Source of the DNA: Burkholderiales bacterium
GTDB taxonomy: Bacteria > Pseudomonadota > Gammaproteobacteria > Burkholderiales > Burkholderiaceae_A
DNA: 5,898 nt
Assembly: GCA_030834045.1 (NCBI GenBank)
Contig: JAURFZ010000088.1
Span: 1-5,898, forward strand
Direction of reading: 5' to 3'
In this document: positions 5,002 through 5,898 of the stretch, one piece after another
Position numbering within the stretch: position 1 is the stretch's first letter
How the letters are laid out: each line of letters begins with the position of its first letter
Program-made: the position numbers and the translations under genes
Notes under the pieces: generated by a model
What the model saw: the letters and a program-made list of their open reading frames with translations, nothing else
Databases searched by the model: none
Told to the model about the DNA's origin: nothing

Positions 5002-5328
5002 ATGACTGTTCAAGCCTATAAGTCGTCGCAGAAATACGAGACCTTTTCATACCTCCCGCCTATGACGGCCGATCAGGTGAATCGCCAAATTGCCTACGCC
5101 ATCAGCCAGGGATGGAATCCCGCCGTTGAGCACACCGAAAAGGGAACCGCCTCAACCAGTAATTATTGGTATATGTGGAAATTGCCTCTGTTTGGTGAGC
5201 AATCTGTTGAGGCGGTGCTTACGGAGTTAAGTGCCTGCCACAAAGAGTTTCCTAATCATTTGGTGCGGTTTGTCGCATACGACAATTACTCCCAGAGCCA
5301 AGGAACGTCGTTCGTCGTTTATCGATAG
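5002..5328 (+). CDS. cbbS: RuBisCO small subunit, form IA carboxysomal type
   Basis: This 108-residue small subunit caps the L8 core to form L8S8 RuBisCO. Family signatures are YETFSYLPPMTADQV (residues 12-26), the AYAISQGWNPAVEH segment, YWYMWKLPLFG (about 55-65), and the C-terminal VRFVAYDNYSQSQGTSFVVYR. The short length and ending on VVYR match carboxysomal form IA small subunits. GAAGGG (4988-4993) lies eight bases before ATG 5002, and the gene starts 17 bases after the cbbL stop, so the two are co-transcribed and made together. Only nine bases separate its stop from csoS2, with no terminator between. Nothing is missing or unusual. Confidence 0.98.
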   Translation: MTVQAYKSSQKYETFSYLPPMTADQVNRQIAYAISQGWNPAVEHTEKGTASTSNYWYMWKLPLFGEQSVEAVLTELSACHKEFPNHLVRFVAYDNYSQSQGTSFVVYR

Positions 5329-5337
5329 GGTGGTCCT

Positions 5338-5898
5338 ATGTCACTTTCCGAATCGCAAACCTACACAGTGACCTTATCGGGTCGAGAACTTGCACTGCGC
5401 CGCAGACAGGCTATGTCGAGCCTGGGCAAATCGGCTATTCGGGGCGCCTCCCAGAAGAGTTCGACGGGGTCAGAGCATCAGAAAAAGTCGGCCCAACACG
5501 TCGACCGGGCAGGGGGCCAAGACTGGCCCTTTAGCCCAATGCCTGCGAGCGCAAGTCAGGACCATGAAGTCTGCGGGCCTGAGTGTGGGTGCGATACAAA
5601 AAAAACAGAGCCCGTTGCTGGCGCATTGGGTAACCTTGTACGCGGTGACATCTCCTCCCGAACACTTGCTCGGATGCGCCGTGAGGCCGCTTCGAAGTCG
5701 GGTAAGGCGGGCCAACAAAGGGTGGCAAAGGCCGTTCAGGTTGCCCAACACCTTCCCGCCTCTCAGCTTTTTTCTGCATTGTCCTCCGGGCCCAGTGGCC
5801 GTCAAGTGGCCATGCAACGACGTCTGGAACAATCCCTTTTAGGCCGAGCCAGCCATAGGCATGCGTCCAGTTCTTCAGCCTACTCAGGCCAGTCCAAC
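5338..5898 (+). CDS. csoS2: Carboxysome scaffold protein CsoS2, N-terminal part
   Basis: The frame opens at ATG 5338, nine bases after cbbS, and runs off the window end; 187 residues are visible. A Shine-Dalgarno AGGGTGG (5327-5333) overlaps the cbbS stop. The N-terminal domain of CsoS2 is disordered and basic and carries short helical repeats that bind RuBisCO and condense it during alpha-carboxysome assembly. Three such repeats can be aligned: SGRELALRRRQAMSSLGK (14-31), SSRTLARMRREAASKSGK (107-124) and SGRQVAMQRRLEQSLLGR (153-170), all with the pattern (S)xR-x6-RR-x-(A/E)-x4-G(K/R). The linkers are rich in Ser, Gln, Gly and Ala. A cysteine cluster C79-x3-C83-x-C85 lies in the first linker, followed by an A8 run at 5598-5605. 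The middle and C-terminal regions fall outside the window. Known CsoS2 proteins are about 600-900 residues. Confidence 0.93.
   Translation, partial: MSLSESQTYTVTLSGRELALRRRQAMSSLGKSAIRGASQKSSTGSEHQKKSAQHVDRAGGQDWPFSPMPASASQDHEVCGPECGCDTKKTEPVAGALGNLVRGDISSRTLARMRREAASKSGKAGQQRVAKAVQVAQHLPASQLFSALSSGPSGRQVAMQRRLEQSLLGRASHRHASSSSAYSGQSN

Noticed and set aside
4985..5337. Terminator or attenuator between cbbL, cbbS and csoS2
   Set aside because: The gaps are 17 and 9 bases and hold only ribosome binding sites, with no stem-loop and T-run.
5598..5605. Sequencing frameshift in csoS2 at the A8 run
   Set aside because: The N-repeats before (14-31) and after (107-124, 153-170) are all in the same frame, so the run length is consistent with an intact gene.
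5390..5842. 150-residue plus-strand frame in the +1 phase and two minus-strand frames over the same area
   Set aside because: The csoS2 frame in this stretch shows three aligned repeats and a ribosome binding site. The others are side effects of its GC-rich codons.

Overview
The window carries the start of an alpha-carboxysome operon and its regulators, next to a small sulfur-response gene pair and a tRNA gene. It suggests a chemolithoautotrophic proteobacterium, probably beta- or gammaproteobacterial and probably a sulfur oxidiser. The grounds are a form IA (carboxysomal) RuBisCO large subunit very like those of sulfur-oxidising Halothiobacillus/Thiobacillus types, csoS2 directly behind cbbS, a SqrR/BigR-type repressor, and a 3'-terminal phosphoesterase tail that resembles betaproteobacterial proteins. 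The lineage is an inference from remembered family sequences, not from a search.

Layout, left to right. Positions 1-282 (+) are the C-terminal end of a calcineurin-like metallophosphoesterase. Positions 339-423 (+) encode tRNA-Leu(UAA). Positions 443-613 (+) encode a 56-residue protein with two predicted membrane helices. A convergent gap (614-679) separates this from a four-gene minus-strand block. Read in transcription order, that block is cbbR copy 2 (start about 3429), cbbR copy 1 (start 2424), a dithiol ArsR-family regulator (start 1398), and a DUF442/TIGR01244-type phosphatase/sulfurtransferase-like protein (start 1039). A divergent intergenic region of about 133 bp (3430-3562) then leads into cbbL (3563-4984), cbbS (5002-5328) and csoS2 (5338 onward, cut by the window end), all on the plus strand with tight spacing and good ribosome binding sites.

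How the genes fit together. CbbL and CbbS form the L8S8 RuBisCO. CsoS2 is the disordered scaffold whose N-terminal repeats gather RuBisCO for packaging into the carboxysome. Three such repeats can be read in the visible 187 residues. One or both CbbR proteins probably control the operon from the AT-rich divergent region. That region holds a good minus-strand promoter for cbbR copy 2 overlapped by CbbR-type TNA-N7-TNA sequences. The ArsR regulator has cysteines at positions 41 and 107, the arrangement of persulfide-sensing SqrR/BigR, and is translationally coupled to its DUF442 partner. This pair probably responds to reactive sulfur, and its position beside the CO2-fixation genes is suggestive.

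The operon type itself is well known. The less ordinary points are the tandem non-identical cbbR genes at one operon, the adjoining persulfide-switch pair, the unlisted small membrane protein behind the tRNA, and an in-phase A8 slippery run plus a cysteine cluster in the csoS2 N-terminal region. I saw no mobile elements, CRISPR arrays or clear new system.
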